Assembly (NCBI GenBank): GCA_013824645.1
Contig: PNOF01000001.1
Location: forward strand, 62,001-126,000
Direction of reading: 5' to 3'
Length of the DNA: 64,000 nucleotides
Source: Syntrophus sp. (in: bacteria)
GTDB lineage: Bacteria; Desulfobacterota; Syntrophorhabdia; Syntrophorhabdales; Syntrophorhabdaceae
Below are positions 39,553 to 53,980 of the stretch, in pieces (position 1 is the first letter of the stretch; the number at the start of each line of letters is the position of its first letter). The notes beneath the pieces were generated by a model. The model did no database searches and had not been told where the DNA came from. It saw only the letters and a list, made by a program, of their open reading frames with translations. The position numbers were made by a program, and so were the translations under genes.

Positions 39553-40185
39553 ATGTTCGAAGAAGACGACCTGATTATGATTTCAGCTTTGCAGCACTAC
39601 GTGTTCTGCCCCCGCCAGTGCGCCCTGATCCACATCGAGCAGGTGTGGGCGGAGAGCAGGCTTACAGCCGAAGGGCGCATCATGCATGAGAAGGTGCATG
39701 AGGAGGGCAACGAATCACGGGGTAGTGTACGGATCGCCAGGGGCGTGCCGTTACGTTCCCTGCGGCTGGGCCTCGTAGGCGTAGCTGATGTGGTTGAGTT
39801 TCATCGTGTTGAAAGAAAGGTCTGGCAACCCTTCCCTGTCGAGTACAAGCGGGGAAAACCAAAGCCGGACCATTCGGACTCCATTCAATTGTGCGCGCAA
39901 GCCATGTGTCTTGAAGAGATGCTCGATATTGCCGTTCCTCAGGGAGCGCTCTTCTACGGAAAAACCAGACGGCGCCATGATGTTATTTTCGATGATTCGT
40001 TGAAGGCAGAGGTAGAGAAGACTGCACAAAACATTCGTGCATTGATCGCTTCGGGATGCACCCCGGAGCCGGTCTACGCGAAGCGTTGCGAAAGCTGTTC
40101 CCTTGTCGCCACATGCCTTCCTAAGCAAATAGGGCGGCACAAGTCGGTCAAACGCTATTTGGAGGGGGTGATGAAAGAGACATGA
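39553..40185 (+). CDS. cas4: Cas4
   Basis: YVFCPRQCALIHIEQ..., PVEYKRGKPK, C-terminal Cys cluster. Confidence 0.95.
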   Translation: MFEEDDLIMISALQHYVFCPRQCALIHIEQVWAESRLTAEGRIMHEKVHEEGNESRGSVRIARGVPLRSLRLGLVGVADVVEFHRVERKVWQPFPVEYKRGKPKPDHSDSIQLCAQAMCLEEMLDIAVPQGALFYGKTRRRHDVIFDDSLKAEVEKTAQNIRALIASGCTPEPVYAKRCESCSLVATCLPKQIGRHKSVKRYLEGVMKET

Positions 40186-41213
40186 AAAAGCACCTCAACA
40201 CGCTTTTTGTGACAACGCAAGGGGCATATCTTGCGAAAGAGGGTGAAACAGTTGTCGTGAAGGTTGAAGGCGAGGTCCGTCTCCAGCTTCCTATCCATAC
40301 CATCGGCGGCATTGTCTGTTTCGGTCAGGTGTCATGCAGCCCATATCTCATGGGGTTTTGCGCAGAAAAGGGCGTGGCGCTGAGCTTCCTTACTGAATAC
40401 GGGCGCTTCCTTGCGCGGGTACACGGTCCCGTATCAGGGAATGTCCTACTGCGACGAGAGCAATACCGGTGGGCTGATGATCCTGTCCGTTCGGCAAATA
40501 TGGCCCGGTATTTTATCATCGGAAAAGTGGCCAATTGCAGGACCGTTCTTCAAAGGGCGCTGCGGGACCATTCAGAGAAGATGGAAGAAGAGGACCTTCG
40601 CCGCACCGTCACACTGCTGGGACGCTGCCTTGAGCGATGCAATCACGAGTCGGACCTTGAAGTCTTGCGGGGGATAGAAGGCGAATCGGCCCATGCCTAT
40701 TTTTGCGTCTTCGATAATCTTATCGTTTCCCAGAAAGATACGTTCAGATTTAAAGAACGCAGCAGGAGGCCGCCGCTTGATAATATAAATTGTCTGCTTT
40801 CGTTCCTGTACACGTTGCTTACCCACGATGCCCGTTCTGCCCTCGAATCTGTGGGTCTTGATCCGGCTGTTGGTTTTCTTCATCGCGACAGGCCGGGACG
40901 GCCAAGTCTTGCCCTCGACCTCATTGAAGAATTCCGCCCGTTTCTTGCCGACAGGCTTGCGCTGTCTCTCATTAATCTGCGCAAGGTGCAGGGAAAAGGT
41001 TTTAAAACGATGGAGTCCGGCGCTGTTACAATGGAAGACGACACGCGCAAGGCTGTTATCACGGCATATCAGGAAAGGAAACAGGAAGAAATAATGCATC
41101 CCTTCCTGGAAGAAAAGGTAACCGTGGGGCTGCTCATGCATATGCAGGCGCTCTTGATGGCCCGTCACGTGCGGGGAGATATGGACGGCTATCCGCCATT
41201 TGTCTGGAAGTAG
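40182..41213 (+). CDS. cas1: Cas1 (type I-C)
   Basis: HLNTLFVTTQGAYLAKEGE..., LLSFLYTLLTHDARSALESVGLDPAVGFLHRDRPGRPSLALDLIEEFRP. Confidence 0.97.
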   Translation: MKKHLNTLFVTTQGAYLAKEGETVVVKVEGEVRLQLPIHTIGGIVCFGQVSCSPYLMGFCAEKGVALSFLTEYGRFLARVHGPVSGNVLLRREQYRWADDPVRSANMARYFIIGKVANCRTVLQRALRDHSEKMEEEDLRRTVTLLGRCLERCNHESDLEVLRGIEGESAHAYFCVFDNLIVSQKDTFRFKERSRRPPLDNINCLLSFLYTLLTHDARSALESVGLDPAVGFLHRDRPGRPSLALDLIEEFRPFLADRLALSLINLRKVQGKGFKTMESGAVTMEDDTRKAVITAYQERKQEEIMHPFLEEKVTVGLLMHMQALLMARHVRGDMDGYPPFVWK

Positions 41214-41289
41214 AGAGAAACGATGGACGAGAGACGACCATCACACCCTGCGCGACTGGACGAGGGACGGAAAAGAGAAGGAGAATCAA

Positions 41290-41580
41290 ATGCTGGTGCT
41301 GGTGAGCTATGATGTGGCGACCACTGATCCCGGAGGGCAAAGACGTTTAAACCGGGTAGCAAAAGCTTGCAAAGATTACGGACAGAGGGTCCAATATTCT
41401 GTATTTGAGTGCATTGTTGATCCGGCTCAGTGGACAATGCTTAAGGACCGGCTCATAGGTGAGATCAACCCGGAGAAAGATAGTCTGCGGTTTTACTATC
41501 TGGGGTCAAACTGGAGGCACAGGGTCGAACATGTGGGAGCAAAAGAGGGCGTTGATCAGGAAGGTATTTTGATGGCGTAA
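41290..41580 (+). CDS. cas2: Cas2
   Basis: MLVLVSYDVATTDPGGQRRLNRVAKACKDYGQRVQYSVFEC. Confidence 0.96.
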   Translation: MLVLVSYDVATTDPGGQRRLNRVAKACKDYGQRVQYSVFECIVDPAQWTMLKDRLIGEINPEKDSLRFYYLGSNWRHRVEHVGAKEGVDQEGILMA

Positions 41581-41764
41581 ATCCTCCGCGAACCTGAAGT
41601 GCCCATATTTTATCTGGGGGTTTCGCGGATGTGCATAACATACCGGATTTACAGCGGTTATTTTACGTTCTTTGAAAAGAGAATAGGCGATAATCAAGAA
41701 AATAGGACAGGTCCGCGAAATCTGTCAAAATAGCTCTTTGTTTTTAAGAAGTTAAACAAGTAAG
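41581..41764 (+). promoter_or_regulatory. CRISPR leader
   Basis: Non-coding AT-rich region between cas2 and first perfect repeat; repeat degeneracy is at the opposite end. Confidence 0.75.
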
Positions 41765-45873
<4,109 letters not shown>

Positions 45874-46028
45874 GCATTTTAATTACAACGCTTTGGCGCT
45901 TCTCTACCGCTGGATGTTTTCCACAATACTACACCTCCCAATAAGGAAACGGCAAGATCTTTTAATGTGAATAAAAGAGAAATGGCAGTACAAAAAACTC
46001 TTAATTAATCTTTCATTTAACCGATAAA

Positions 46029-46373
46029 GTGTTTAGAGAGATTATGATGGGCACTTATAACGACAAAGACAATCAGAAATGTCCCCGATGTGGTTCTGAG
46101 ATGTGGCCCGAAAACGACCACCCAAACATGGTCAATGTACTTGTCTGCACAAAACCCACATGCCTCTACAGGGTCTATCCGGATTACCCAAGAAGAAACG
46201 GGAACCAGGAGATATGTTACCTCTGCGAGAAAATGTTTATAGTCCATGTTGATGATCTGGGGGTTCTCTGTCAGGCTTGCAAGCACACTGTATCGGAGTA
46301 CAAACAAAAATCATCGGAGAAATACCGGAAGCATCGCAAGCCAAGACAATCCGGGAATGTTCTTCATATCTGA
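46029..46373 (+). CDS. Zinc-ribbon-like hypothetical protein
   Basis: CPRCG..., CYLCEK...CQAC. Confidence 0.55.
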   Translation: MFREIMMGTYNDKDNQKCPRCGSEMWPENDHPNMVNVLVCTKPTCLYRVYPDYPRRNGNQEICYLCEKMFIVHVDDLGVLCQACKHTVSEYKQKSSEKYRKHRKPRQSGNVLHI

Positions 46374-46432
46374 CAAGGGTTTTCATTCAATTCTTCATTA
46401 ACCCTGATGAACTCGTAAAAAGTCTCAAATCC

Positions 46433-46524
46433 GTCACTCCCGTGAAAACGGGAGTCCATAACATAGTGAAATTACTGGATTCCCCCGTATCAAGTACGGG
46501 GCAGGCTCAGTCGAGCACGGAATG
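46433..46524. repeat. Composite of dispersed inverted repeats
   Basis: actcccgtgaaaacgggagtcc hairpin followed by tggattcccccgtatc...ggaatgac. Confidence 0.55.
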
Positions 46525-46754
46525 ACAAAAAAGAAAAATCGACTTTTTGCGAGACCATCAACCCTTACTGCCAAACGTTGTCCACTCACGTTAACAACCT
46601 ATACTATTATTTCAATTCCTCCCAAAAAAAAAGTAAATACTCGCTAATCAACGTTTTCTAAAAGTAGTTTGTTTAATTTTTCTCAAGCTGCAAGAGTTAT
46701 CTTGCACGTAACCAAAAAAGTATGTTAAAAAATTAACAAGCGAGGTGAGTTCTT

Positions 46755-47207
46755 ATGAGTAATTTTCTTGACAAGCTCAGTATCCGACAGATGAGTACGG
46801 ACGACGTAAACTCTATAGTGGATATTGATACGAAAGTTCTTGGTGAAACCAGGAAAGATTACTGGGTTACGAAGGTCATAAAAGAAGCGGACTCAAGGCC
46901 TCCCGATGCCTCCCTGATCGCCGAGATCGATGGTAAGGTTGCCGGTTTTATCCTCGGAGAAGTAAGTGGATGGGAATTTAAAGTTCCAAACAACATCGGG
47001 TGGATCGACACAATCGGAATAGACCCTGACTATCAGAATAGAGGCATCGCAAAAGTTCTTGCCATCGCATTAATAACAAACCTCCAGCAACGTGGTGTTG
47101 ATACGATCTATACTCTTGTTAACTGGAATGATTGGGACCTTCTCCAGTTTTTCCATGCCATGGGTTTTTCTCGTGGTGATATGATCAACCTTGTGCTCAA
47201 AGTATAA
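46755..47207 (+). CDS. GNAT-family N-acetyltransferase
   Basis: GWIDTIGIDPDYQNRGIAKVLAIAL motif A. Confidence 0.93.
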   Translation: MSNFLDKLSIRQMSTDDVNSIVDIDTKVLGETRKDYWVTKVIKEADSRPPDASLIAEIDGKVAGFILGEVSGWEFKVPNNIGWIDTIGIDPDYQNRGIAKVLAIALITNLQQRGVDTIYTLVNWNDWDLLQFFHAMGFSRGDMINLVLKV

Positions 47208-47253
47208 TTCCATTTCTAAATCAAAGCGCTATCTTTGATTTAGAAATGGAATT
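47206..47253. repeat. 48-bp short-form palindromic repeat
   Basis: aattccatttctaaatcaaagcgctatctttgatttagaaatggaatt; 21-bp arms. Confidence 0.92.
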
Positions 47254-47285
47254 ATACCAGTTTTTCTTTTAAACTCTTTTTAGTG

Positions 47286-49058
47286 TCACCCTTCTTTCAT
47301 GATGATCTTTAGCTTCATTTTAGTGTGTATCGTGTTATTCTTCAAGCGATTGGCCGACTTGATGGTTGCAATATCAATACCATATTTGTCGGATATCGAT
47401 GCCAGGGTCTCACCCTTTTTGACAATATGGTATTTGGCTTTTGGCGATGCCTTTTTCTCGACATGGCTGACAAGCTTCAACTTCATTTTCGGATGGACTT
47501 TTTCACTTTTCAGGTTATTCATAGATTTGAGCTCAGCCATATCCACACCGTATTTATCGGATATCAATGCCAGGGTCTCACCCTTTTTGACAATATGGTA
47601 GGGCTTTATTTTTTCAGCCTTTACTACGATTGCATCTTTCTTGTCCGTCTTCACGGACCCCTGCGACTTAGTTGAAAGGGTTTTACTGTGCAGACTACTG
47701 GCCACAACAAGCTTGGAGGGACCGCTATATTTCGGTATAGCAATGACCATACCGGGTTTTATCTTCAATTCATCTTCACAACTGTTAACAAGATGGATAT
47801 CTTCACTTTTCACGCCATATTTTTTTGCGATCTTCGCAAGCGTGTCGCTCCTTTTTACCTTGTGGGTAATAACACTTTTAATTTTCCGTTCACCTTCCAG
47901 GGCAATCTCCAGTCTTTCGCTGAACTGTAGGGTATTTATTGGATAGGGAAGCTTGATCTCATAATCACTATTGCCTGGAGGTGTAATGCCACGGACGAGT
48001 TCGGGATTGTAGGACTTGACACTGATAAGATCAAGTGACGAAGCCTTTGCGATGGCGGTAAGCGGTGTCGAAGGCGGCACGGAAATTTCCACGAACTGTA
48101 TGGGACGATCAAAGGTGATACTTCCAAAACCATACTTTACCGGGTCTTTTGCGATAATTGCCGCAGCTATGAGTTGAGGAATATAGTTTCTCGTTTCTTT
48201 CGGAAGCGCATTGTATTTGTGGAGCTCCCAGAAATCGTTCGTATTATGCTTCAGAATGGCCCGCCCGACCCTTCCCTCTCCGGCATTGTATCCGGCTGCC
48301 GCCAGATACCAGTGGCCAAACTGATTAAAGAGATCGCGGAGATACTTTGCTGCAGCAACGGTTGATTTTTCAGGGTCTCTGCGTTCATCGATCCAGTAGT
48401 TCACTCTAAGCCCGTATCTGCCGCCGGTTTCATAGATAAACTGCCAGGGGCCACAGGCCTTTGCCGTTGAGTATGCTTTAGGATTAAACCCGCTCTCGAT
48501 CATGGCAAGGTAAACCAGGTCTTCGGGCATGCCATGCTTTCTCAGGATTTCGGTAATAATGGGGACATACCATCTGGCCCGTTTCAGCCAGCTCCCGAAT
48601 ACCTTTCTCTTGTCGACAGTAAAAAAATGGATATAATATTTTACGGCATCGTTAAATACGATGGGTATATCAAAATTTTGAATATTGGTGCTTTCCAAAA
48701 GAGACCCAATATCATCGTCTTCAAAAACCTGATCTGCAAGCATGACAGGGGGCTCGTCTTTTTTGACAATAGGCGACGTCAGGGCGGCTATTGGTTTCAT
48801 CTGCTCTTTTGCACCGGGTTCCGATGCCTTGCCAACCTTTTCTGCCTTCATCTGCAATGGTGGTGCTTTTGTGGGAGCCTGCGGGGGTGAGAGTTGCGTC
48901 GTGCCCTTACTATGGACTACAAACTGGCCGGGGTGGTTTGATTGGCTTGATATAACCTGACCGCCAGTGGCACACCCAGCTAAAAGAAACAAAAAAATTA
49001 TACAATAGAGGTATTTTCCCATACCCCTTTTATTAGCAAGTTTCATACCAAAGCTCAT
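47286..49058 (-). CDS. mltD: Membrane-bound lytic transglycosylase (MltD-like) with LysM repeats
   Basis: Lipobox LLAGC, YLAMIESGFNPKAYSTAKACGPWQFI, three LysM repeats. Confidence 0.93.
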   Translation of the reverse strand: MSFGMKLANKRGMGKYLYCIIFLFLLAGCATGGQVISSQSNHPGQFVVHSKGTTQLSPPQAPTKAPPLQMKAEKVGKASEPGAKEQMKPIAALTSPIVKKDEPPVMLADQVFEDDDIGSLLESTNIQNFDIPIVFNDAVKYYIHFFTVDKRKVFGSWLKRARWYVPIITEILRKHGMPEDLVYLAMIESGFNPKAYSTAKACGPWQFIYETGGRYGLRVNYWIDERRDPEKSTVAAAKYLRDLFNQFGHWYLAAAGYNAGEGRVGRAILKHNTNDFWELHKYNALPKETRNYIPQLIAAAIIAKDPVKYGFGSITFDRPIQFVEISVPPSTPLTAIAKASSLDLISVKSYNPELVRGITPPGNSDYEIKLPYPINTLQFSERLEIALEGERKIKSVITHKVKRSDTLAKIAKKYGVKSEDIHLVNSCEDELKIKPGMVIAIPKYSGPSKLVVASSLHSKTLSTKSQGSVKTDKKDAIVVKAEKIKPYHIVKKGETLALISDKYGVDMAELKSMNNLKSEKVHPKMKLKLVSHVEKKASPKAKYHIVKKGETLASISDKYGIDIATIKSANRLKNNTIHTKMKLKIIMKEG

Positions 49059-49471
49059 TACTTTGATGATAAAGGCTAAACCCTTCTATGTCAATAAAAT
49101 AATGTGTTTTTATTCATATAGAAATAGCTAACCGGGAAGACTCTGCCTTGCAATAGTTCAATAACCCCTTGAAAAACAAGGTTATTGTTTCATTATTTGT
49201 TCGAAAAGGCACAGGGAACATCCTCAGTATTCCCCCTTCCGCTGTCAATGTTCCACCAACGCCGGCACATCCCCGCTATTGATATAGTTGTGCCTTCGTT
49301 ATCATCATAAACTACAACACCAAATTTTTTTAGCCTGGAGCGCGGCAGGACATTATGATATTCACGTTTCTCACAGAATGGTAAATCAATGTGTGCTGTG
49401 AAGCAAGGTCCCCAAAATTATATTCGCCTATTCAATAATTATAGAGGGATACAATGGTCACCAAGCATGTT

Positions 49472-50032
49472 TCATTCGCCCGGCAATTTCTTTTGGAAAA
49501 GGTCAACGAGGTCTTTCATTTCGTTTCTTGCGTCAAAAACATCTGCCGGTAGCCAATTGACAACGCTGTCAACGAAATATAAATAAAGTCCCTTTTTCGT
49601 CTTTTTGTATTCCAGAAGTTCCGACCATTCTCTTTTTTGTTCATGAAACCGGGACTTTATCATAATATTACTCTTATTGAAGGTCAGTACAACCTCTTTC
49701 GCCTCTTCGGTTGATGTCTTTGCCTTTCTTTTTGCAATTTCCTGCCTGACAAAAAAGAACCAGATAATCACAAATCCCAGAGTAAACCATACAATTGTCA
49801 TGGGATCATTTCTGAACAACCCTGCCATGCCAGCCATAAGAAAAAATAAGCCCATAGAACTCATGATCCATCTTTTCATGGGGTGCATATCACTCACGCT
49901 TTTTGGTTTTCCCTTATGGGCGTCAAGCAGGTCCTGGGTGGTCTTTGTTTCGTTGAACTTATATATCTCCGATAGCGGTACCAGGAAGGTCAATTCGTTG
50001 TCTTCTTTTTTCTGTGTGATTTTTTCCTGCAT
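49472..50032 (-). CDS. Membrane protein, YcxB-like
   Basis: TM pair and YcxB-like C-terminus. Confidence 0.55.
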   Translation of the reverse strand: MQEKITQKKEDNELTFLVPLSEIYKFNETKTTQDLLDAHKGKPKSVSDMHPMKRWIMSSMGLFFLMAGMAGLFRNDPMTIVWFTLGFVIIWFFFVRQEIAKRKAKTSTEEAKEVVLTFNKSNIMIKSRFHEQKREWSELLEYKKTKKGLYLYFVDSVVNWLPADVFDARNEMKDLVDLFQKKLPGE

Positions 50033-50201
50033 CTCTTATTCTATTGCCTGAAGACAGGAATTGCAAACAGAAACGTGACTTTCTATGAAGAATAAAGCTT
50101 GTTCAGGGGAAGGGTGCGCCGCTTATCCCCGGTAAAAGCAGTGCTTATCTGATACGGTTGTGCTATTTCATAAATCGATAGTCAAAGCTTAATCAAAAAG
50201 C

Positions 50202-51125
50202 CTACGATAGGACCTTGTCTGTAAGACCACGGTAACCCCGTGCAAAATCAAAGGCGCTCATGCGTTTTTTGTTTTCCATCTGGAGGTCTTTTATCAAGAG
50301 AACATCAATTGCGGTATCAACGAGGATACCCTCCTTCGTAATTCCCCGTATTTGTCCGGGATTACCCGATGAGGAAAAACCATCGTCAACAGCGGCATCA
50401 AAAATCTTTACCATCTTGTTGTCCAGGAAGGTATAGGCAACAGGCCATTCGACAAAGGCGCGAACCTGCCTGCCGATCTCGACAGCGCTTCTTGTCCAGT
50501 CGATCTTACCCATTTCTTTGGTAATAATGGGCGTATAGGTTGCAATTTCATGCCGCTGCCCTGTTCCGTTCATCATGCCCCGAATCTCAATAGTATCAAG
50601 AAAATCCGGCAATATTGCCGCTGCCCGTGCAGCAAGTCTCTTTGAGAGGCCGGTAAGGTTTTCTCCGGGTTCTATTATGGTCTGCTCCTGATAGACCACA
50701 TCGCCTTCGTCCATCTTTTCATTCATTCTGATAAGGGTAATACCTGTCATGGCGTCGCCCTTCAAAAGGGCCCATTGCATAGGCGAGGGCCCACGGTAAT
50801 GGGGTAAAAGTGAAGGATGAATATTCAGAGGACCCCGTGAAGGAACATCAAGGACCCATCTGGGCACAATCAATCCGAAGGAAGCAACAACAAAAAAATC
50901 CGGTTTGTGATCCGGCAGCGTCTTCACGAGATCATCTTTAAATGAATCGATTTCCATGAGGGGGAGATCTAATGCTGCAGCCGCCCTTTTTACTTCGTTG
51001 TCATCAAGGGCATATCCCCTGCCCTTTGGTTTTGCCTTTTTTGTAACTACCAGGACCGTCTGTTCGGCAACAGATTTGAGAATCGGCACGGAGAAACCTG
51101 AGGACCCAAAAAAAATCACCCTCAT
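50202..51125 (-). CDS. fmt: Methionyl-tRNA formyltransferase
   Basis: ASFGLIVPRWVLDVPSRGPLNIHPSLLPHYRGPSPMQWALLKGD. Confidence 0.96.
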   Translation of the reverse strand: MRVIFFGSSGFSVPILKSVAEQTVLVVTKKAKPKGRGYALDDNEVKRAAAALDLPLMEIDSFKDDLVKTLPDHKPDFFVVASFGLIVPRWVLDVPSRGPLNIHPSLLPHYRGPSPMQWALLKGDAMTGITLIRMNEKMDEGDVVYQEQTIIEPGENLTGLSKRLAARAAAILPDFLDTIEIRGMMNGTGQRHEIATYTPIITKEMGKIDWTRSAVEIGRQVRAFVEWPVAYTFLDNKMVKIFDAAVDDGFSSSGNPGQIRGITKEGILVDTAIDVLLIKDLQMENKKRMSAFDFARGYRGLTDKVLS

Positions 51126-51622
51126 TACTTCTGTCCGGCGTATTTCTTTTTAAATATATTTTTTTTGACAGGACTGAGGTGGTCGATGAAAAGGACCCCC
51201 TTGAGGTGGTCTATTTCGTGCTGCATGGCCCTCGCAAACTGGCCTTCACATTCAAATTCTATTGTCTTCCCCGTTAGGTCGACACCCCGTGCAGAGACTA
51301 TCTTCGCCCGTTTCACAAATTCATAGAAGCCGGGAACACTCAAGCACCCTTCTTCTCCGATCTCTTCCAGATCGGTCCCGATAATAACAGGGTTGAGAAT
51401 AATGAGGTGCTTTTTATTCCTGCTATTCAATGATGCGTCGACAGCAATGAGCTGGATAGGCACGCCAACCTGGTTCGCCGCCAACCCGGCGCCGTGGGCA
51501 AGTATCATTGTTTCAATCATATCCTGGGAAAGCTTCACGATTTCATCGGTAATGTTTTCGACCGGTGCAGCAAGTTTTCTCAGTACCGGATCGGGGAATG
51601 TTCTGATTTCAATAAGAGCCAT
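51125..51622 (-). CDS. def: Peptide deformylase
   Basis: GAGLAANQVGV, EEGCLSVPG, QHEIDHLKGVLFIDHL. Confidence 0.97.
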   Translation of the reverse strand: MALIEIRTFPDPVLRKLAAPVENITDEIVKLSQDMIETMILAHGAGLAANQVGVPIQLIAVDASLNSRNKKHLIILNPVIIGTDLEEIGEEGCLSVPGFYEFVKRAKIVSARGVDLTGKTIEFECEGQFARAMQHEIDHLKGVLFIDHLSPVKKNIFKKKYAGQK

Positions 51623-51717
51623 ATATATTTTTTAAATCATATTGCCCTGATAGTCAATATTCATCCACAAGCTATCTCGAAAGTACGAGCTGTATGAGAA
51701 GGAAAGCCGGGTTAATA

Positions 51718-52095
51718 TCACTCGGCGCTTCGGTACCAGGGAAAATGTTTTACCATCTTGTTCTCAATATCTTCAAGGATAATCCTTGCAAGTTCCCGGT
51801 AGTCCTCCGCTTTTTCCCAGCCGTGGGGGTCATATGTTTCTTCTTTCATAAGCATTAAAAAATTCATGATCCGCTGCGCCCTCCAGGTCGTCATGGCCCT
51901 CACAGTCTGGACAAGATCCTCTTCGGCTTCTATCTCTCCCCTGTCAAGGGCACAAAGGGCGAGCTGCATACAATGGAGGGAATCGGCAAGAACTTCCTCG
52001 CCAATTTCCTGAAGGGTCTTTTTTGCCCGTTTATTGATAAGCATTTTATTAAGTATTTTAATTTCTTCTAACCGTTCTGTCACAAAGTACCCCAT
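51718..52095 (-). CDS. Hypothetical protein
   Basis: 125 aa conserved-looking ORF, no motif recognised. Confidence 0.55.
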   Translation of the reverse strand: MGYFVTERLEEIKILNKMLINKRAKKTLQEIGEEVLADSLHCMQLALCALDRGEIEAEEDLVQTVRAMTTWRAQRIMNFLMLMKEETYDPHGWEKAEDYRELARIILEDIENKMVKHFPWYRSAE

Positions 52096-52202
52096 GGTTT
52101 ATTTACAATATTCCCATATTTCCATTCAGTATATCCTCATTCAGTCCATCCATCCATTGAAAAATAATTGACTCCTTTCTTTTGAAAGTGATATTGTAAG
52201 CT

Positions 52203-52397
52203 ATGTTTGGTCTCGGGTTTCCCGAAATAATTGCAATATTAGCCATCTTTCTTCTCTTTTTCGGCAGTGGTAAAATCCCGGAGATTATGGGGTCAGTCGG
52301 CAAAGGAATAAAAATGTTTAAAATAGCCCTAAAAGCGCCCGTAAAACAGGATTCCGTTTCTGTTTCCGACAATAAAAACAGAGAAAATTCAGTCTAA
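52203..52397 (+). CDS. tatA: Sec-independent translocase TatA/TatE
   Basis: MFGLGFPEIIAILAIFLLFFGSGKIPEIMGSVGKGIKMFK. Confidence 0.95.
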   Translation: MFGLGFPEIIAILAIFLLFFGSGKIPEIMGSVGKGIKMFKIALKAPVKQDSVSVSDNKNRENSV

Positions 52398-52404
52398 CTA
52401 TAAA

Positions 52405-52923
52405 ATGGATAAAAAAATCCTTATAGGCATTGGTTCCAATATCGGTAACGGTATAAAGAATTGTATGGCCGCAATAAAGAAGATTTCCAGCGACAAGAGA
52501 GTGAATCTGAAAGTAATTTCCTCTTTCTATACCACATCTCCTGTTTCAGAAATTAAGCAGGACGATTTTATCAATTGTGCTGTCCTCGTGAGTTGGGAAG
52601 GTACACCGCATGAACTTCTGCAATTCCTCACCGGTATTGAAAACAGCATGGGAAGAACAAGAGAGATTAAGGATGGTCCAAGGATTATTGATCTTGATAT
52701 ACTTCTCTTTGGTGATAGGGTCCTTGATGAACCTTCTCTGACAATCCCCCATAAAGAACTTCACAAACGAAAATTCTCTCTTATGCCATGTCTTGAAATA
52801 GACCCCAATTTTATTATTCCTACGTATAAGAGACCACTCAATGATTTTCTTCCTGAAATCGGTGACGACCAGGTTGTCACAAAACTTGAGGGGATTGTGT
52901 TTCTCGAAGAATCAGAAGAATAA
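52405..52923 (+). CDS. folK: HPPK, FolK
   Basis: IGIGSNIGN, GRTREIKDGPRIIDLDILLFGD, IPHKELHKRKF. Confidence 0.96.
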   Translation: MDKKILIGIGSNIGNGIKNCMAAIKKISSDKRVNLKVISSFYTTSPVSEIKQDDFINCAVLVSWEGTPHELLQFLTGIENSMGRTREIKDGPRIIDLDILLFGDRVLDEPSLTIPHKELHKRKFSLMPCLEIDPNFIIPTYKRPLNDFLPEIGDDQVVTKLEGIVFLEESEE

Positions 52924-52950
52924 TAGTACATCAATGAAGGCGACTTGGTA

Positions 52951-53958
52951 TTAAGGCTTAATGATCACCTTGATTGACTCCCGGCCCTCCGACACAAGCT
53001 GGAACCCGTAAGCAATGTCGGCAAGAGGGAGCCAGTGTGTGATCAAGTCATCAACGATGATATTGCCTGATTCGATTAATTTCATTGCTTCAATAATGTC
53101 AGGAGGTCCGCAGTAGTAGGAAGTGAGGATACTCATTTCTTTCATCCAGAAATCATTGACCGGAACGACAACGTTCCTGTCTGGTCCGGGAACAGCAAAC
53201 AATACAATCTTGCCGCCTTTGTCCACGCATTTCCAGGCTTGTTCCAAGGCTTGTTCGGCCGCAGCGCATAACAGTACAACATCAGCCTTTTTACCGTTTT
53301 CAGCAATCAGTCGTGCGGCCACTTCATCTACAGAATCAATAATGATATCGGCGCCCATGCGGGCGGCAATTTCCAGCTTCTTTTTGTTAACATCGACGGC
53401 AATTAACTTGCACCCTTTTGTCTTGGCCAGTTTTACATGAAGCAAGCCGGACATCCCGCAGCCGATTATTAATACAGAGTCATTGTTTTTTATGCCGGCA
53501 AGTCGCTGTGCCCTGACAACACAGGCAAGAGGCTCAATGAATGTACTTTGATCATACGTAATGTTTTTCGGCAGCAGATATGTTCCATTCTCTACAAATA
53601 TTTCCGGAACCAGAATATATTCGGCAAAACCGCCGGGCAGCCGTTCCTTAATTTCCGTGCACTGGGGATAATGTTCGTTTAGGCAGTAAAAGCATTTCCC
53701 GCAAGGTATCTTCGGCGGGATAAATACCCGGTCGCCCGGTTTATATTTTTTTACAGAACTGCCGACTGCCACAATTTCGGCGCCGATTTCATGCCCCTGC
53801 ACGAGCGGGGCCCGCGGGAGACGGTACCACTCCACGATGTCGCTCCCGCAGATGCCGCAGGAAATAACCTTAATAAGCATCTCCTTTGGGCCAGGTATCG
53901 GGGTCGGCACTTCCTCGGTCCGAATATCCTGATTGTTATACCAGTAGGAAACTTTCAT
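52951..53958 (-). CDS. Zinc-dependent medium-chain alcohol dehydrogenase
   Basis: CGICGSDIVEWYR, GHEIGAEIV, C-x2-C-x2-C-x7-C structural zinc site. Confidence 0.93.
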   Translation of the reverse strand: MKVSYWYNNQDIRTEEVPTPIPGPKEMLIKVISCGICGSDIVEWYRLPRAPLVQGHEIGAEIVAVGSSVKKYKPGDRVFIPPKIPCGKCFYCLNEHYPQCTEIKERLPGGFAEYILVPEIFVENGTYLLPKNITYDQSTFIEPLACVVRAQRLAGIKNNDSVLIIGCGMSGLLHVKLAKTKGCKLIAVDVNKKKLEIAARMGADIIIDSVDEVAARLIAENGKKADVVLLCAAAEQALEQAWKCVDKGGKIVLFAVPGPDRNVVVPVNDFWMKEMSILTSYYCGPPDIIEAMKLIESGNIIVDDLITHWLPLADIAYGFQLVSEGRESIKVIIKP

Positions 53959-53980
53959 TTTGTGGCTTTCGATGGAACCC

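Noticed and set aside
40572-41168. 198-aa ORF antisense to cas1
   Set aside because: Shadow ORF; cas1 is well supported.
32103-41580. A novel CRISPR subtype
   Set aside because: Core gene order and sequences are those of type I-C; only the inserted Fic and four-helix genes are unusual.
52103-52372. 89-aa ORF antisense to tatA
   Set aside because: tatA on plus strand is clearly real; the antisense frame lacks motifs.
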